Assembly: GCA_964369545.1 (NCBI GenBank)
Contig: CAYJFA010000004.1
Location: 1-64,000, forward strand
Direction: 5' to 3'
DNA length: 64,000 nucleotides
From: BNWE01 sp964369545
GTDB taxonomy: Bacteria; Pseudomonadota; Alphaproteobacteria; UBA3830
Shown: piece by piece, positions 56,237 to 64,000 of the stretch
How the letters are laid out: every line of letters starts with the position of its first letter
Position numbering within the stretch: the first letter of the stretch is position 1
The notes under the pieces: model-generated
The model's input: only the letters and a program-made list of their open reading frames with translations
What the model was told of the DNA's origin: nothing
Database searches by the model: none
Made by a program: the position numbers and the translations under genes

Positions 56237-57163
56237 TTACAAGCCAGCATCTTTTATCTGTCTACCATAGAGTAATTCCTCATTGCTTTTCTCTTTGGCT
56301 TTTTCAGATTTTTTGTTCTCATCTCCGTGAGTAACAGTTGTACCTTCAGGAGTTTTTTTGATTTTCGTTACATTCCCATTGTCATCATAAAGCCATTCTT
56401 CAACATCTCCGACTTTTGAATATCTTTTTTCTGATCTATAGTTTTTTACTTTGGTATCCTTATCTGTTTTTAAATTTTGATCTGACATTGTTGCGCTTTC
56501 TGTATTTTCAAAAAATTCGTTGAAATCACTAAAATTCCAAAAACGATTAAAGATACGTCCTTTGAGATGATTTAAACTCTCATTAAAAGCTTTTTCATGT
56601 TGTAGTAGAATTTCATCACTGTTGGACGTTAAAGTACAAGATGTTCTTGCAAATTCTCTTCTTTTCTTTCTAACTTCAGCTCCTTGCTTGTAATATGTAT
56701 CGTAGGCATGAAACCATTTGATCGTACCATATAAAAGTAATGTACTGCCTCCAAACGGCTTAATTACTCGTATTAAACAATTGCCATTCCTATATTCGAT
56801 ATCATAACTTCCATAAAATGTCTTTCTACTAAATGTTTTTGGATATTTCTTGTCCAAGTCAGAAATTAACTCATTTGTGTTATTTGTACTATATTCAAGA
56901 ATTAATGATTCGATGATTCCATCTGCATTTGAGAAAACCTTAGCTGCTTTTGGGTGATTATCATTTAAAGAAAACATCTCTGTCTTCAAATGTGTACAAG
57001 TATATCCGGGTAAGTTTTCAGATTTTATCGCGGGCAACTTAATACTTTCACTTTGAAGGTCTTTGATGTTTGTTTTTTCAATATTTAAACCAAAAGGACT
57101 TTGGTTTGCTGATGCATATAAACAACTTAAACAAGTAATTGCTATAGCTAACTTCTTAAACAT
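56237..57163 (-). CDS. Exported protein of unknown function
   Basis: The 308-residue product begins with a clear signal peptide (MFKKLAIAITCLSCLYASA, cleaved after Ala19). It is followed by SPFGLNIEKTNIKDLQ, an N-terminal pattern seen in some exported proteins of unknown role. Residues 85-160 are a beta-rich region and 220-308 are polar and lysine-rich (low complexity). Ribosome site AGGAG-like before ATG. No enzyme motif seen. It probably acts in the envelope or outside the cell. Confidence 0.65.
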   Translation of the reverse strand: MFKKLAIAITCLSCLYASANQSPFGLNIEKTNIKDLQSESIKLPAIKSENLPGYTCTHLKTEMFSLNDNHPKAAKVFSNADGIIESLILEYSTNNTNELISDLDKKYPKTFSRKTFYGSYDIEYRNGNCLIRVIKPFGGSTLLLYGTIKWFHAYDTYYKQGAEVRKKRREFARTSCTLTSNSDEILLQHEKAFNESLNHLKGRIFNRFWNFSDFNEFFENTESATMSDQNLKTDKDTKVKNYRSEKRYSKVGDVEEWLYDDNGNVTKIKKTPEGTTVTHGDENKKSEKAKEKSNEELLYGRQIKDAGL

Positions 57164-57582
57164 CTTTTCCTCCTTTTCTTAAGAATAAAAAGTCAACACT
57201 CTACTGTATGATTATACCACTATTTTCGTTAATAAAAATTATAAATGCATAAAAAACAACACAAAAAATAATTACATATCAGACATACACGAGGACCATT
57301 AATGATGATGAGAGCTCCCGCGCTTTATATCAGGATAACTGAGATTTGATGGTTGACGTAAATGTTTTAGGTTATCTCTGTACTACTTCGTAATATATTC
57401 TGCTTTTAAGTTTCTCCATATGTAATTTATTGAGTTTATTTCGAAAATTAGAGGTAGAACAGAGGTAAAAAGTTCGCAAAATAAAATATAAAATTTATTA
57501 TAACGAGTTCTAATTATTAATAATATTGTTCTAACAGAGAATTGTATTATAAAATTAGTATATTTTACTATGGGGTATTAAG
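57164..57582. other. Gap before the SMR transporter gene
   Basis: About 420 AT-rich bases. I looked for a guanidine riboswitch, which often precedes Gdx/SugE genes, and found no match to its conserved loops. A few ATG codons open only tiny frames. It should hold the divergent promoters of the two flanking genes. Confidence 0.45.
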
Positions 57583-57900
57583 TTGAGCTGGATATATTTA
57601 CTATTGGCTTCTTTATTTGAAATAGGTTGGCCATTTGGTCTAAAAATGGCGCATTTAACACATCAAAAAATCTTATATACTATGTTAGCTGTAATTTCGA
57701 TGGCATTAAGCGGAGTGTTTCTATATTTGGCACAAAAAAATATTTCTATAGGTACAGCATATTGTGTTTGGACAGGATTAGGAGCAATTGGCACATTTAT
57801 TCTTGGTGCTGTAGTTTTTCAAGATACGATAAATTTAGTAAAAATTATAGGTATTATGTTCATAGTTTTTGGTGTTTTTATGCTAAAAATCGCTAATTAA
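57583..57900 (+). CDS. Small multidrug resistance (SugE/Gdx-like) transporter
   Basis: The 105-residue product has four membrane helices, the essential Glu13 in LFEIGWPFGLK, and the SugE-type GTAYCVWTGLGAIGTFILG stretch. The SWIYLL start and the WTGLGA motif favour the guanidinium exporter (Gdx/SugE) branch over EmrE. It would pump small cations out using the proton gradient as a dimer. The start is TTG 57583. No companion SMR gene is adjacent. Confidence 0.85.
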   Translation: MSWIYLLLASLFEIGWPFGLKMAHLTHQKILYTMLAVISMALSGVFLYLAQKNISIGTAYCVWTGLGAIGTFILGAVVFQDTINLVKIIGIMFIVFGVFMLKIAN

Positions 57901-58098
57901 AAATTTTCGAAAATAGCACATTGAAAATTACAGAGCTCCAAAAAGTATTTATTAATCTTAATAGTCGTAGTAATAATTCATACTTCTCTTAATAACAAGC
58001 TTTTTTCTCCAAACGGATTTTTGTTCGCTATATTTCGCTATATATGTGACTGTCGCATATATGCTTCTATAACATGTTATATATGGGATAGTAAGTAA

Positions 58099-58266
58099 AT
58101 GGAGAAAAAACTGAAAAATTATTACCTAAACGAACGTTCTAGTGTGTCGTTTACGTACCATTTTCTCTCTGAAGGCGTTAATGCAGAAAAGGCAGAGGTG
58201 GAGTTTAAAGACAGGTCGCTCAGCATATCAAAGCCAGTCAAAAAGTTGCTAGATAAGAGTACTTAG
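58099..58266 (+). CDS. Possible 55-residue protein, unknown
   Basis: ATG 58099 opens a 55-codon frame reading MEKKLKNYYLNERSSVSFTY and ending with a lysine-rich tail. The middle (EGVNAEKAEVEFKDRSLSIS) looks like beta strands. A GGGA lies 9-10 bases upstream. Codon use is like other genes here, but no family is recognised, so it may be a fragment or chance. Confidence 0.3.
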   Translation: MEKKLKNYYLNERSSVSFTYHFLSEGVNAEKAEVEFKDRSLSISKPVKKLLDKST

Positions 58267-58421
58267 GAATAAGTCTTTTTTGCTTAAGTGGTATAAAGTA
58301 GCATTTGTTTTATCTAATTTAAGCACTTTAACAATACAAATTGTAAATCTTCATCCCAATAATTCAAAATATATTTTATTTGCAAAAAAGTTAGAAAATA
58401 AAAAACAGTATTGCATTCTTA

Positions 58422-58461
58422 ATAATTATATGATCTTATAATTATGTAATCATATAATTAT
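58422..58461 (+). promoter_or_regulatory. Palindromic operator candidate for the TetR regulator
   Basis: Two 13-base perfect inverted arms (58422-58434 and 58449-58461) flank 14 bases holding TATAAT (58437-58442), a good -10 element. The site ends 27 bases before the tetR start. A repressor bound here would cover the promoter, as expected for autoregulation by a TetR protein. Confidence 0.45.
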
Positions 58462-58488
58462 ATATTTAAGCATAAACTAAGGGAAGAA

Positions 58489-59073
58489 ATGACTAGGCCT
58501 TCAAAAAATTTAGATAAGAAAATGATAACAGCAGGGAAAAAAATTATTATAGAAAGGGGGATAGATAAATTAACGATAAGTAATATCTGTAAAACAGCTA
58601 ACGTAAATTCCGGGATGTTTTCATATCATTTTGGATCTAAAAATGAGTTTTTGTTTGAACTTTTCATGTCTGTGTACCAGGAGTTTCTGCAAACTATTGA
58701 CATAGAAAAAATGAGATTATCGTCTTCGTTGGCAAGGTTAAAATACTGCCTACTTTGTTTGGCGAGATTTTCCATAAAAAGAAAAAATTTAATATCTGCT
58801 ATGTGGTTGGAGGTTTTGAAGGAAAAAGAACTAGTTGGAAAACTAATTGATGCTTCCGAAAAAAATATTATTTTAAACTTGATTTATGATTGTAAAAAAG
58901 AAGGATGTTTCGATACAACTCTGCCTGTTTTGGAAATATATGCGATTTTGATTTTAGGTGGTATTCATCCTTCAGTAATCTCAATGTCAGGAACGGAAGA
59001 AAATTATGAAGACGCGCCTCACGAGAGGTTAAGTATTATTTTTCGCGGTTTAACAAAAAAGGAGCTGTTATGA
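58489..59073 (+). CDS. TetR-family repressor of the export operon
   Basis: The 194-residue product has an N-terminal TetR helix-turn-helix (ISNICKTANVNSGMFSYHFGSKNEFL) and an all-helical ligand domain. AGGGAAG precedes the ATG. It heads an operon of the CecR-YbhGFSR type (E. coli ybiH group) and overlaps the next gene by four bases (ATGA). It likely binds the palindrome just upstream and responds to a substrate of the pump. The ligand is unknown. Confidence 0.88.
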   Translation: MTRPSKNLDKKMITAGKKIIIERGIDKLTISNICKTANVNSGMFSYHFGSKNEFLFELFMSVYQEFLQTIDIEKMRLSSSLARLKYCLLCLARFSIKRKNLISAMWLEVLKEKELVGKLIDASEKNIILNLIYDCKKEGCFDTTLPVLEIYAILILGGIHPSVISMSGTEENYEDAPHERLSIIFRGLTKKELL

Positions 59074-59805
59074 AAAAAATATTAATATGGATAACTTTTG
59101 CTATAGCAATTTTAATAATTGTTTTTTGTTTTGGGAATAAAGATTCAAAAGATGATTTTAAATATTCTGGAACTCTTGAAACGACAAAAATTACTTTATC
59201 AAGCAAAGTGGCGACAGACATTAAATCATTTGACCTTGAAGAAGGAGATAACGTTCAAGCTGATCAAGATTTGGTACATCTAAATGATGAAGCATATAAG
59301 GTAGCATCTAAACAACTAAATAACGAATATGAAAGATCCCTTAAGCTCATGAACAATGGACATACTTCTGGAGAGCAGCATGATCGTATAGAGCGAGCAA
59401 AAAAAGAAAATGACCTATATATTAAAGTGGTGTGATATTAGATCTCCTATCAGCGGAACGATAATAACTAAATTTAAAGAAGAAGGAGAATTTGTTGCTC
59501 CCGGAGTCAATATTGTATCTATAGCAAATACTGAGAATATTTGGGCATATTTTTATGTGGAGCACAATTTAATAAATAAATTAAAAATTGGAGATATTCT
59601 TAAATGCTATCTGCCTGAATTGCCGGGGAAAGTATTTTTGGGAAGGATAGTAAAAATCAATGAAGAAGCAGAATTTACTCCAAAAAACATTCAAACTAGA
59701 GAAGAACGGACTCGTTTAGTATATGGAATAAAGGTTAGATTTAACAATAAAGATCATATATTAAAATCAGGTATGGTACTGGAAACATCTTTTGAAGGTT
59801 ACTAA
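59070..59805 (+). pseudogene. HlyD/YbhG-type membrane fusion protein gene, one frameshift
   Basis: The first frame (ATG 59070, anchor helix about 5-22, SGTLETTKITLSSKVATDI lipoyl half, coiled coil) ends at TGA 59433-59435. The next frame continues without gap from CDIRSPISGTIITKFKEEGE to a proper end at 59805 with VYGIKVRFNNKDHILKSGM. A single extra G at 59427-59433 explains the break. The adaptor would bridge the ABC permeases to the TolC-like porin. The other genes of the operon are intact, so either this is a recent mutation, a phase-variable switch or a base-calling error. Confidence 0.8.
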
Positions 59806-59818
59806 AGGGACAGTTATT

Positions 59819-60559
59819 ATGAATGAATTGGCTGCCATAAAAGTATCTTGCGTAAACAAGTCTTTCGGTTCAATAAAAGCTCTAAATAATATTTCTTTAA
59901 ATTTTTCTGAAGGTGTTTTGCATGGGATAATAGGGCCTGCTGGGGCGGGAAAAACCACTCTTCTCAGGGTTATGATATCTCTTATGAAAAATGATTCAGG
60001 GGAAATTTCCTATTTTATCAATGAGAAAAAAATGGAATTCGAAGATATGCGTAAAAATATAGCATATATGCCTCAACAACAGAGTTTATATGCAGATTTA
60101 TCTATAGAAGAGCATATGAAATTTTTTGCAAGTTTATATGGTATCAACAAGCGAGAATATCTTGAGAGATCCAATAATTTATACTCCATAACCAGACTTG
60201 GAAAATTTAAAGACAGATCGGCCGGTCAACTTTCTGGCGGAATGTACAAAAAACTCGGACTAATGTGCGCTCTTCTTAGGTCTCCTAAAATAATTCTACT
60301 GGATGAACCAACAAATGGAGTTGATCCGATTAGTCGAAGAGAGTTTTGGGATATTTTGAACGATGCATCAAAAAATAATGTGCTGGTAATTATGACAACC
60401 GCATATATGGATGAAGCTGAAAGATGCGGATGTGTACATCTTATTGAAAATGGGATTGTGTTAGACGAGGGGGAACCTAGAAATTTGTTAAATCAAGCAC
60501 AGGTCGAAAATTTCGATCAATTTTTTATAAAACGTTCTAATTTACAAAAGAATAGGTAG
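59819..60559 (+). CDS. ABC transporter ATPase 1 (YbhF N-half type)
   Basis: The 246-residue ATPase has Walker A GPAGAGKTT near 41, Q-loop YMPQQQSLYADL, signature LSGGMYKKL, Walker B IILLDEPTNGVDP and switch-like Thr in place of the H-loop His (VIMTTAYMDEAE). It starts at ATG 59819 after AAGGGAC. Together with the next gene it corresponds to the two halves of E. coli YbhF, here encoded separately. It powers the two ABC-2 permeases. Confidence 0.9.
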   Translation: MNELAAIKVSCVNKSFGSIKALNNISLNFSEGVLHGIIGPAGAGKTTLLRVMISLMKNDSGEISYFINEKKMEFEDMRKNIAYMPQQQSLYADLSIEEHMKFFASLYGINKREYLERSNNLYSITRLGKFKDRSAGQLSGGMYKKLGLMCALLRSPKIILLDEPTNGVDPISRREFWDILNDASKNNVLVIMTTAYMDEAERCGCVHLIENGIVLDEGEPRNLLNQAQVENFDQFFIKRSNLQKNR

Positions 60560-60563
60560 CGTT

Positions 60564-61508
60564 ATGGATAATATATCTTCATCTAAAAGTTCTGAAAAGA
60601 TAGTCGTTGTAGATGATCTATGTGTCAGATTTGGGGATTTTTTTGCAGTAAAAAACGTTAGTTTTTCTGTAAATCAAGGAGAGATTTTTGGATTTTTAGG
60701 AGCTAATGGTGCGGGAAAAACCACCACTATTCGAGTTTTATGTGGATTGTTAGCGGCTACTTCCGGAGAAGTAATTATTGATGGAGTAAAATTTGTAGCC
60801 GGTAAGGAAGATATTATCAAACGAAAAGTGGGATATATGTCTCAGAAATTTACTTTATATGACGATTTAACAATAGAAGAAAATTTTCAATTTTCAGCAG
60901 CGTTAAAGCAAATTGACGACAACACTTATCATGCAAGAAAAACGAAATTATTGAATTTTATAGATTTCAAAAACGATACGAATCAAATAGTTGCTGATCT
61001 CCCAGGGGGAATCAAACAAGAAATTGCGCTCACGGCATCACTTTTGCATGATCCTAAAATAATATTTTTGGATGAACCTACCGCCGGGGTAGCTCCGGCC
61101 GCAAGAGACAGATTCTGGTTTTTGATTAAACAATTAGCTAAATCAAGAAAAACTATTTTTGTAACAACTCATTATATGGATGAGGCTGAAAATTGCGATA
61201 GAATAGCACTTATGCGTTCTGGGGAATTAATTACCTTGGATACTCCAGAAAACTTAAAAAAAAATACATATAAAAAAAATATTTATTTGATCACAGTAAA
61301 TAATATCCAATCAAGGAAATATATAGAAGAAAACGCAAAATCTTTTTTCGAGATGTTTTCTCCATATGGCTTACATTATCACGCCATTATTTCGAGTGAT
61401 TTCGACGAGAAAAAAATTGTAGAACAACTAAAACCATATTGTTCGCTAAACATAGTGTCTCCGTCCTTAGAAGATGTTTTTATAAAACTTGTTGAAGGAG
61501 ATAGATGA
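60564..61508 (+). CDS. ABC transporter ATPase 2 (YbhF C-half type)
   Basis: The 314-residue ATPase has Walker A GANGAGKTT, Q-loop MSQKFTLYDDL, Walker B IIFLDEPTAGVAP and H-loop VTTHYMDEAE. Two departures stand out: the signature reads LPGGIKQE instead of LSGG, and the D-loop is GVAP instead of GVDP. A C-terminal domain of about 80 residues follows the ATPase core. It ends in an ATGA overlap with the permease gene. It may be the degenerate site of a two-ATPase pair. Confidence 0.88.
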   Translation: MDNISSSKSSEKIVVVDDLCVRFGDFFAVKNVSFSVNQGEIFGFLGANGAGKTTTIRVLCGLLAATSGEVIIDGVKFVAGKEDIIKRKVGYMSQKFTLYDDLTIEENFQFSAALKQIDDNTYHARKTKLLNFIDFKNDTNQIVADLPGGIKQEIALTASLLHDPKIIFLDEPTAGVAPAARDRFWFLIKQLAKSRKTIFVTTHYMDEAENCDRIALMRSGELITLDTPENLKKNTYKKNIYLITVNNIQSRKYIEENAKSFFEMFSPYGLHYHAIISSDFDEKKIVEQLKPYCSLNIVSPSLEDVFIKLVEGDR

Positions 61509-62617
61509 TGAGCTTTAGCTTAAATAGATGCAGATCGGTTTTTCAAAAAGAAACAAAGCATATAATGAGAGATCCATTTACTCTTATCCTCGCTTTAATT
61601 GTTCCATTACTTATAGTGCTTATTTTAGGAAATTCTGTAGAATTTAATTTAAAAGATATATCTACTGTTGTTGTCGATCACGATAAATCGAAAGAATCCG
61701 CTGAGTTGATTCAATCATTTAACAGTTCTAATTATTTTAAAACTTATTTTATGGAATCAACAGAAGATGCATTTCAGGAAATTCTGAAAGAAAAAGCGAG
61801 GGCTGTTTTATTTATACCCCCTAATTTTGATAATAAAATATCTTCAAATAATCAAGCTAAGGCACAGATATTAGTTGATGGAGCGAACAATTCATCTGTA
61901 ACTGCAGTTAATAGCTATATTTCCGACATAAGCATGATTTCTGCTGCAAAAATAACAAATACAAAGATGCCAAATAATTTTCTCAAGATAAGGTTATTGT
62001 TTAATCCTGAATTAAATTCAAAATGGTTTGCGATTCCAGGATTATCGGCGGTAATAATTGCTTTAGTTTCCATCTTGCTTACTTCTCTTACAATATGCAG
62101 AGAGTATGAGCAAGGCTCAATGGAGCTTTTGCTTTCTACTCCCATCGAATCTACTGAAATTATAGTAGGAAAAATACTGCCATACGCGGCGCTAGGATGG
62201 ATCGGATTTTGTATCGTATATATTGCATCTAGATTTTTCTTCGGAGTGCCGTTTTCCGGTAGTCTATGGATATTACTTTTAGCAACTCTCATATTTATTT
62301 TGGATTACCTTGCCATAGGATTATATATCTCTGTTACATCAAAACAACAGCAAATTGCTGTACAGCTTGCAATGCTGGTAGGATTATTACCAACCGCTCT
62401 CTTATCAGGGTTTATATACCCCGTGGAATATATGCCGAATTTATTGCAGTATTTTACGATGATTTTTCCAGCACGTTGGTACGTGGAAATTACCAGATGC
62501 GAGTTTTTAAAAGCGTCATCATTTACTGATCTGCTTCTACCGTTTTCCGCCATGATTCTTCAAGGAATCGTTGCCATGACAGCAGCTATTTCCAAATTTA
62601 GAAAAACGTTAGAATAA
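61505..62617 (+). CDS. ABC-2 type permease 1 (YbhS-like)
   Basis: The 370-residue product shows the ABC-2 layout: an N-terminal helix (TLILALIVPLLIVLILG) followed by a large periplasmic domain (about 45-165) and a cluster of five helices (about 170-365) with REYEQGSMELLLSTPI, typical of the family loop. It starts at ATG 61505, overlapping the ATPase stop. It would export a drug, lipid or other hydrophobic substrate with the fusion protein and porin. Confidence 0.9.
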   Translation: MMSFSLNRCRSVFQKETKHIMRDPFTLILALIVPLLIVLILGNSVEFNLKDISTVVVDHDKSKESAELIQSFNSSNYFKTYFMESTEDAFQEILKEKARAVLFIPPNFDNKISSNNQAKAQILVDGANNSSVTAVNSYISDISMISAAKITNTKMPNNFLKIRLLFNPELNSKWFAIPGLSAVIIALVSILLTSLTICREYEQGSMELLLSTPIESTEIIVGKILPYAALGWIGFCIVYIASRFFFGVPFSGSLWILLLATLIFILDYLAIGLYISVTSKQQQIAVQLAMLVGLLPTALLSGFIYPVEYMPNLLQYFTMIFPARWYVEITRCEFLKASSFTDLLLPFSAMILQGIVAMTAAISKFRKTLE

Positions 62618-62648
62618 AGGCCATAATTATCGTACTAGGAGTAGTAAA

Positions 62649-63746
62649 ATGAGATTATTTGGATTCATAAAAAAAGAACTTATACAAATGTTTCGCAATC
62701 CTATTATGGTTGTCGCTATTTTTATCATGCCGCTTGTACAGGCTGTATTAATAAGTTTTGCTTTAAACAATGAACCAAGAAATATAAAATTAGCGATGGA
62801 TTGCAATGCAAATGATGTCGTCATGCAAAGCATATATAATAAATCTATTGCATCCGGATGGTTTAAGAAAGCTGATCATACACAAGAACCTGCTTTTAGA
62901 GCGATTCAAACAGGAAAAGCTGATGTAGCGATTATCGCTCCGGATGGCGGTTTTACCAAATCGGTAGGGAATAAAGAGCCAAAATTACAAGTACTCATAG
63001 ATGCGACAAATGTAATCAAAGCGCAATCTATAGAAGCATATGTAAAAGCAATAGTCACCTCATCGATATTGGATAGCAAGCTTCTCCCTATGAGTAATCA
63101 TTCCGCTATATCATTTGAAAGACGTATTCTTTTTAATCCTGAGATGAATTCAACATATTTCTTATTTCCTTTTTTGATTGTTGTGATAGTAACTGCTTCG
63201 ATATTGAGCTTAACATGCATATCCATAACAAAAGAAAAAGAAACGGGAACTATAGAAACTCTTATTTCCGCTCCTATAAAAAACTATCATATAATTCTCG
63301 GAAAAATGATTCCGTATATTGGAATTGGATTTGTTAATTTAATCACTATTTTGATATTCGGCATGATTGTATTTGGAGTCCCATTTAGAGGAAGCTTTGC
63401 TCAATTTACAATTTTATTTTTCGTTTTCGCGTTCGCGATCTCTATTTTCGGAGTGCTTCTCTCGACATTTTGTAAAACTCAGCAACAGGCTATGTTAGGA
63501 ATGATGATATTTTTATTTCTGTCATTGATGCTTTCCGGCGGCATGGGAGCGATTGAAAATATGCTACCATTTTTAAGATGTATTTCTTATGCGCTGCCTC
63601 TGTCCCATTATACGTCTTTGGCTAGAAATATTTTATTGAAGGGAAGCGATTTGTACAACTTTCTATATCAAGCACTTGCAATATTAATATTTGGAATTAT
63701 TACATCGGTTTTTGCGGTAAAAAGGTTTAAGGCTACTCTAAATTAG
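62649..63746 (+). CDS. ABC-2 type permease 2 (YbhR-like)
   Basis: The 365-residue product has the same architecture as the preceding permease: a first helix (IMVVAIFIMPLVQAVLISFAL), an extracytoplasmic domain, and a helix bundle with TKEKETGTIETLISAPI. AGGAGTAG precedes the ATG at the usual distance. The two permeases form a heterodimer in E. coli YbhSR. It is followed eleven bases later by the porin gene. Confidence 0.9.
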   Translation: MRLFGFIKKELIQMFRNPIMVVAIFIMPLVQAVLISFALNNEPRNIKLAMDCNANDVVMQSIYNKSIASGWFKKADHTQEPAFRAIQTGKADVAIIAPDGGFTKSVGNKEPKLQVLIDATNVIKAQSIEAYVKAIVTSSILDSKLLPMSNHSAISFERRILFNPEMNSTYFLFPFLIVVIVTASILSLTCISITKEKETGTIETLISAPIKNYHIILGKMIPYIGIGFVNLITILIFGMIVFGVPFRGSFAQFTILFFVFAFAISIFGVLLSTFCKTQQQAMLGMMIFLFLSLMLSGGMGAIENMLPFLRCISYALPLSHYTSLARNILLKGSDLYNFLYQALAILIFGIITSVFAVKRFKATLN

Positions 63747-63756
63747 GAGAATAACA

Positions 63757-64000
63757 ATGAAAATTATAATAACTCTGATGTTAATTTTTATCCCTATCAA
63801 TCTCGTGGCAGAAGATAAAGTGCCAACAAGTCACAAAGTAACAAAAGAAAATCAGATAGATGAAGGTACTTTGGAAGAGGTTATAGCGCTTGTTTTTAGA
63901 CATAATCCCAAAATACTTGCTAAAAGAGAACAGCTGAGATCCATAGAAATGTTGGAAAAACAGGCTTATAGCGGTTATTTACCAAGAATTGATATATATG
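63757..64000 (+). CDS. TolC-family outer-membrane efflux protein, 3' end outside window
   Basis: From ATG 63757, with TAGGAGA before it, the first 81 codons show a signal peptide (about 18 residues, IIITLMLIFIPINLVA) and then IDEGTLEEVIALVFRHNPKI, the standard TolC opening helix. The window ends inside the gene. It would complete the pump as the outer-membrane exit channel and makes this a self-contained tripartite system. Confidence 0.85.
   Translation, partial: MKIIITLMLIFIPINLVAEDKVPTSHKVTKENQIDEGTLEEVIALVFRHNPKILAKREQLRSIEMLEKQAYSGYLPRIDIY

Noticed and set aside
57164..57582. Guanidine riboswitch ahead of the Gdx-like gene
   Set aside because: ACGAG appears but not in paired hairpin loops, and no ykkC-type conserved bulges are visible.

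Overview
The window is an AT-rich stretch of an alphaproteobacterial chromosome. Several features point there: the 41-residue cysteine-poor L36, the RpoH type, the lptE-holA and mtaB-ftsY pairs, the atpHAGDC block and the MlaC/BamD/LptE envelope set. Low GC, many signal-peptide proteins of unknown function, an ankyrin-like secreted protein and many freshly broken genes suggest a host-associated bacterium of the Holosporales/Rickettsiales kind. That placement is inference, since no rRNA is present.

Layout. 1-612 is the 3' part of trmD. 1010-2562 holds a LuxR-type HTH, one membrane helix and an NB-ARC ATPase in one protein. 2931-11973 carries housekeeping genes (lptE, holA, valS, an HD phosphohydrolase, hisS, asd, rarA), followed by a lone TadE-like pseudopilin gene. 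12995-19394 holds atpHAGDC and parAB. 20293-26703 holds mtaB-ftsY, rpmJ, rpsA, mlaC, dut and bamD. 26904-40156 is a mixed accessory zone. Good genes there (truA, ogt, thrS with a tRNA-Thr in its leader, folKP-folB, tag) alternate with wrecks: two copies of a secreted HExxH metallopeptidase, a second ogt, an AlkD-type glycosylase, a small gene ahead of a membrane-anchored HNH nuclease, and other secreted-protein remnants. 40245-52800 returns to core genes (ppiC-like parvulin, DEAD-box helicase, tRNA-Asn, mreCD-mrdA-rodA, pgk, rpoH, secA), interrupted by a decayed FabD-like gene that begins with a lipoprotein-like signal. 52877-58266 is again accessory: an exported YmdB-type phosphoesterase, ferritin, a peroxiredoxin remnant, secreted proteins and a Gdx/SugE-like SMR transporter. 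58489-64000 is a TetR-controlled export operon of the CecR-YbhGFSR kind: regulator, membrane fusion protein, two ATPases, two ABC-2 permeases and a TolC-like porin.

How it fits together. Core genes serve ATP synthesis, segregation, translation, protein export, rod-shape wall growth and outer-membrane assembly. The accessory genes mostly encode exported products or alkylation/oxidative-stress repair. Many carry single-base frameshifts or in-frame stops, so the picture is ongoing genome reduction in an intracellular lifestyle, with the secreted repertoire turning over fastest. The most unusual items are the membrane-tethered LuxR/NB-ARC protein, the exported forms of normally cytosolic enzyme folds (YmdB and FabD), the paired decaying secreted metallopeptidases and the HNH cassette.
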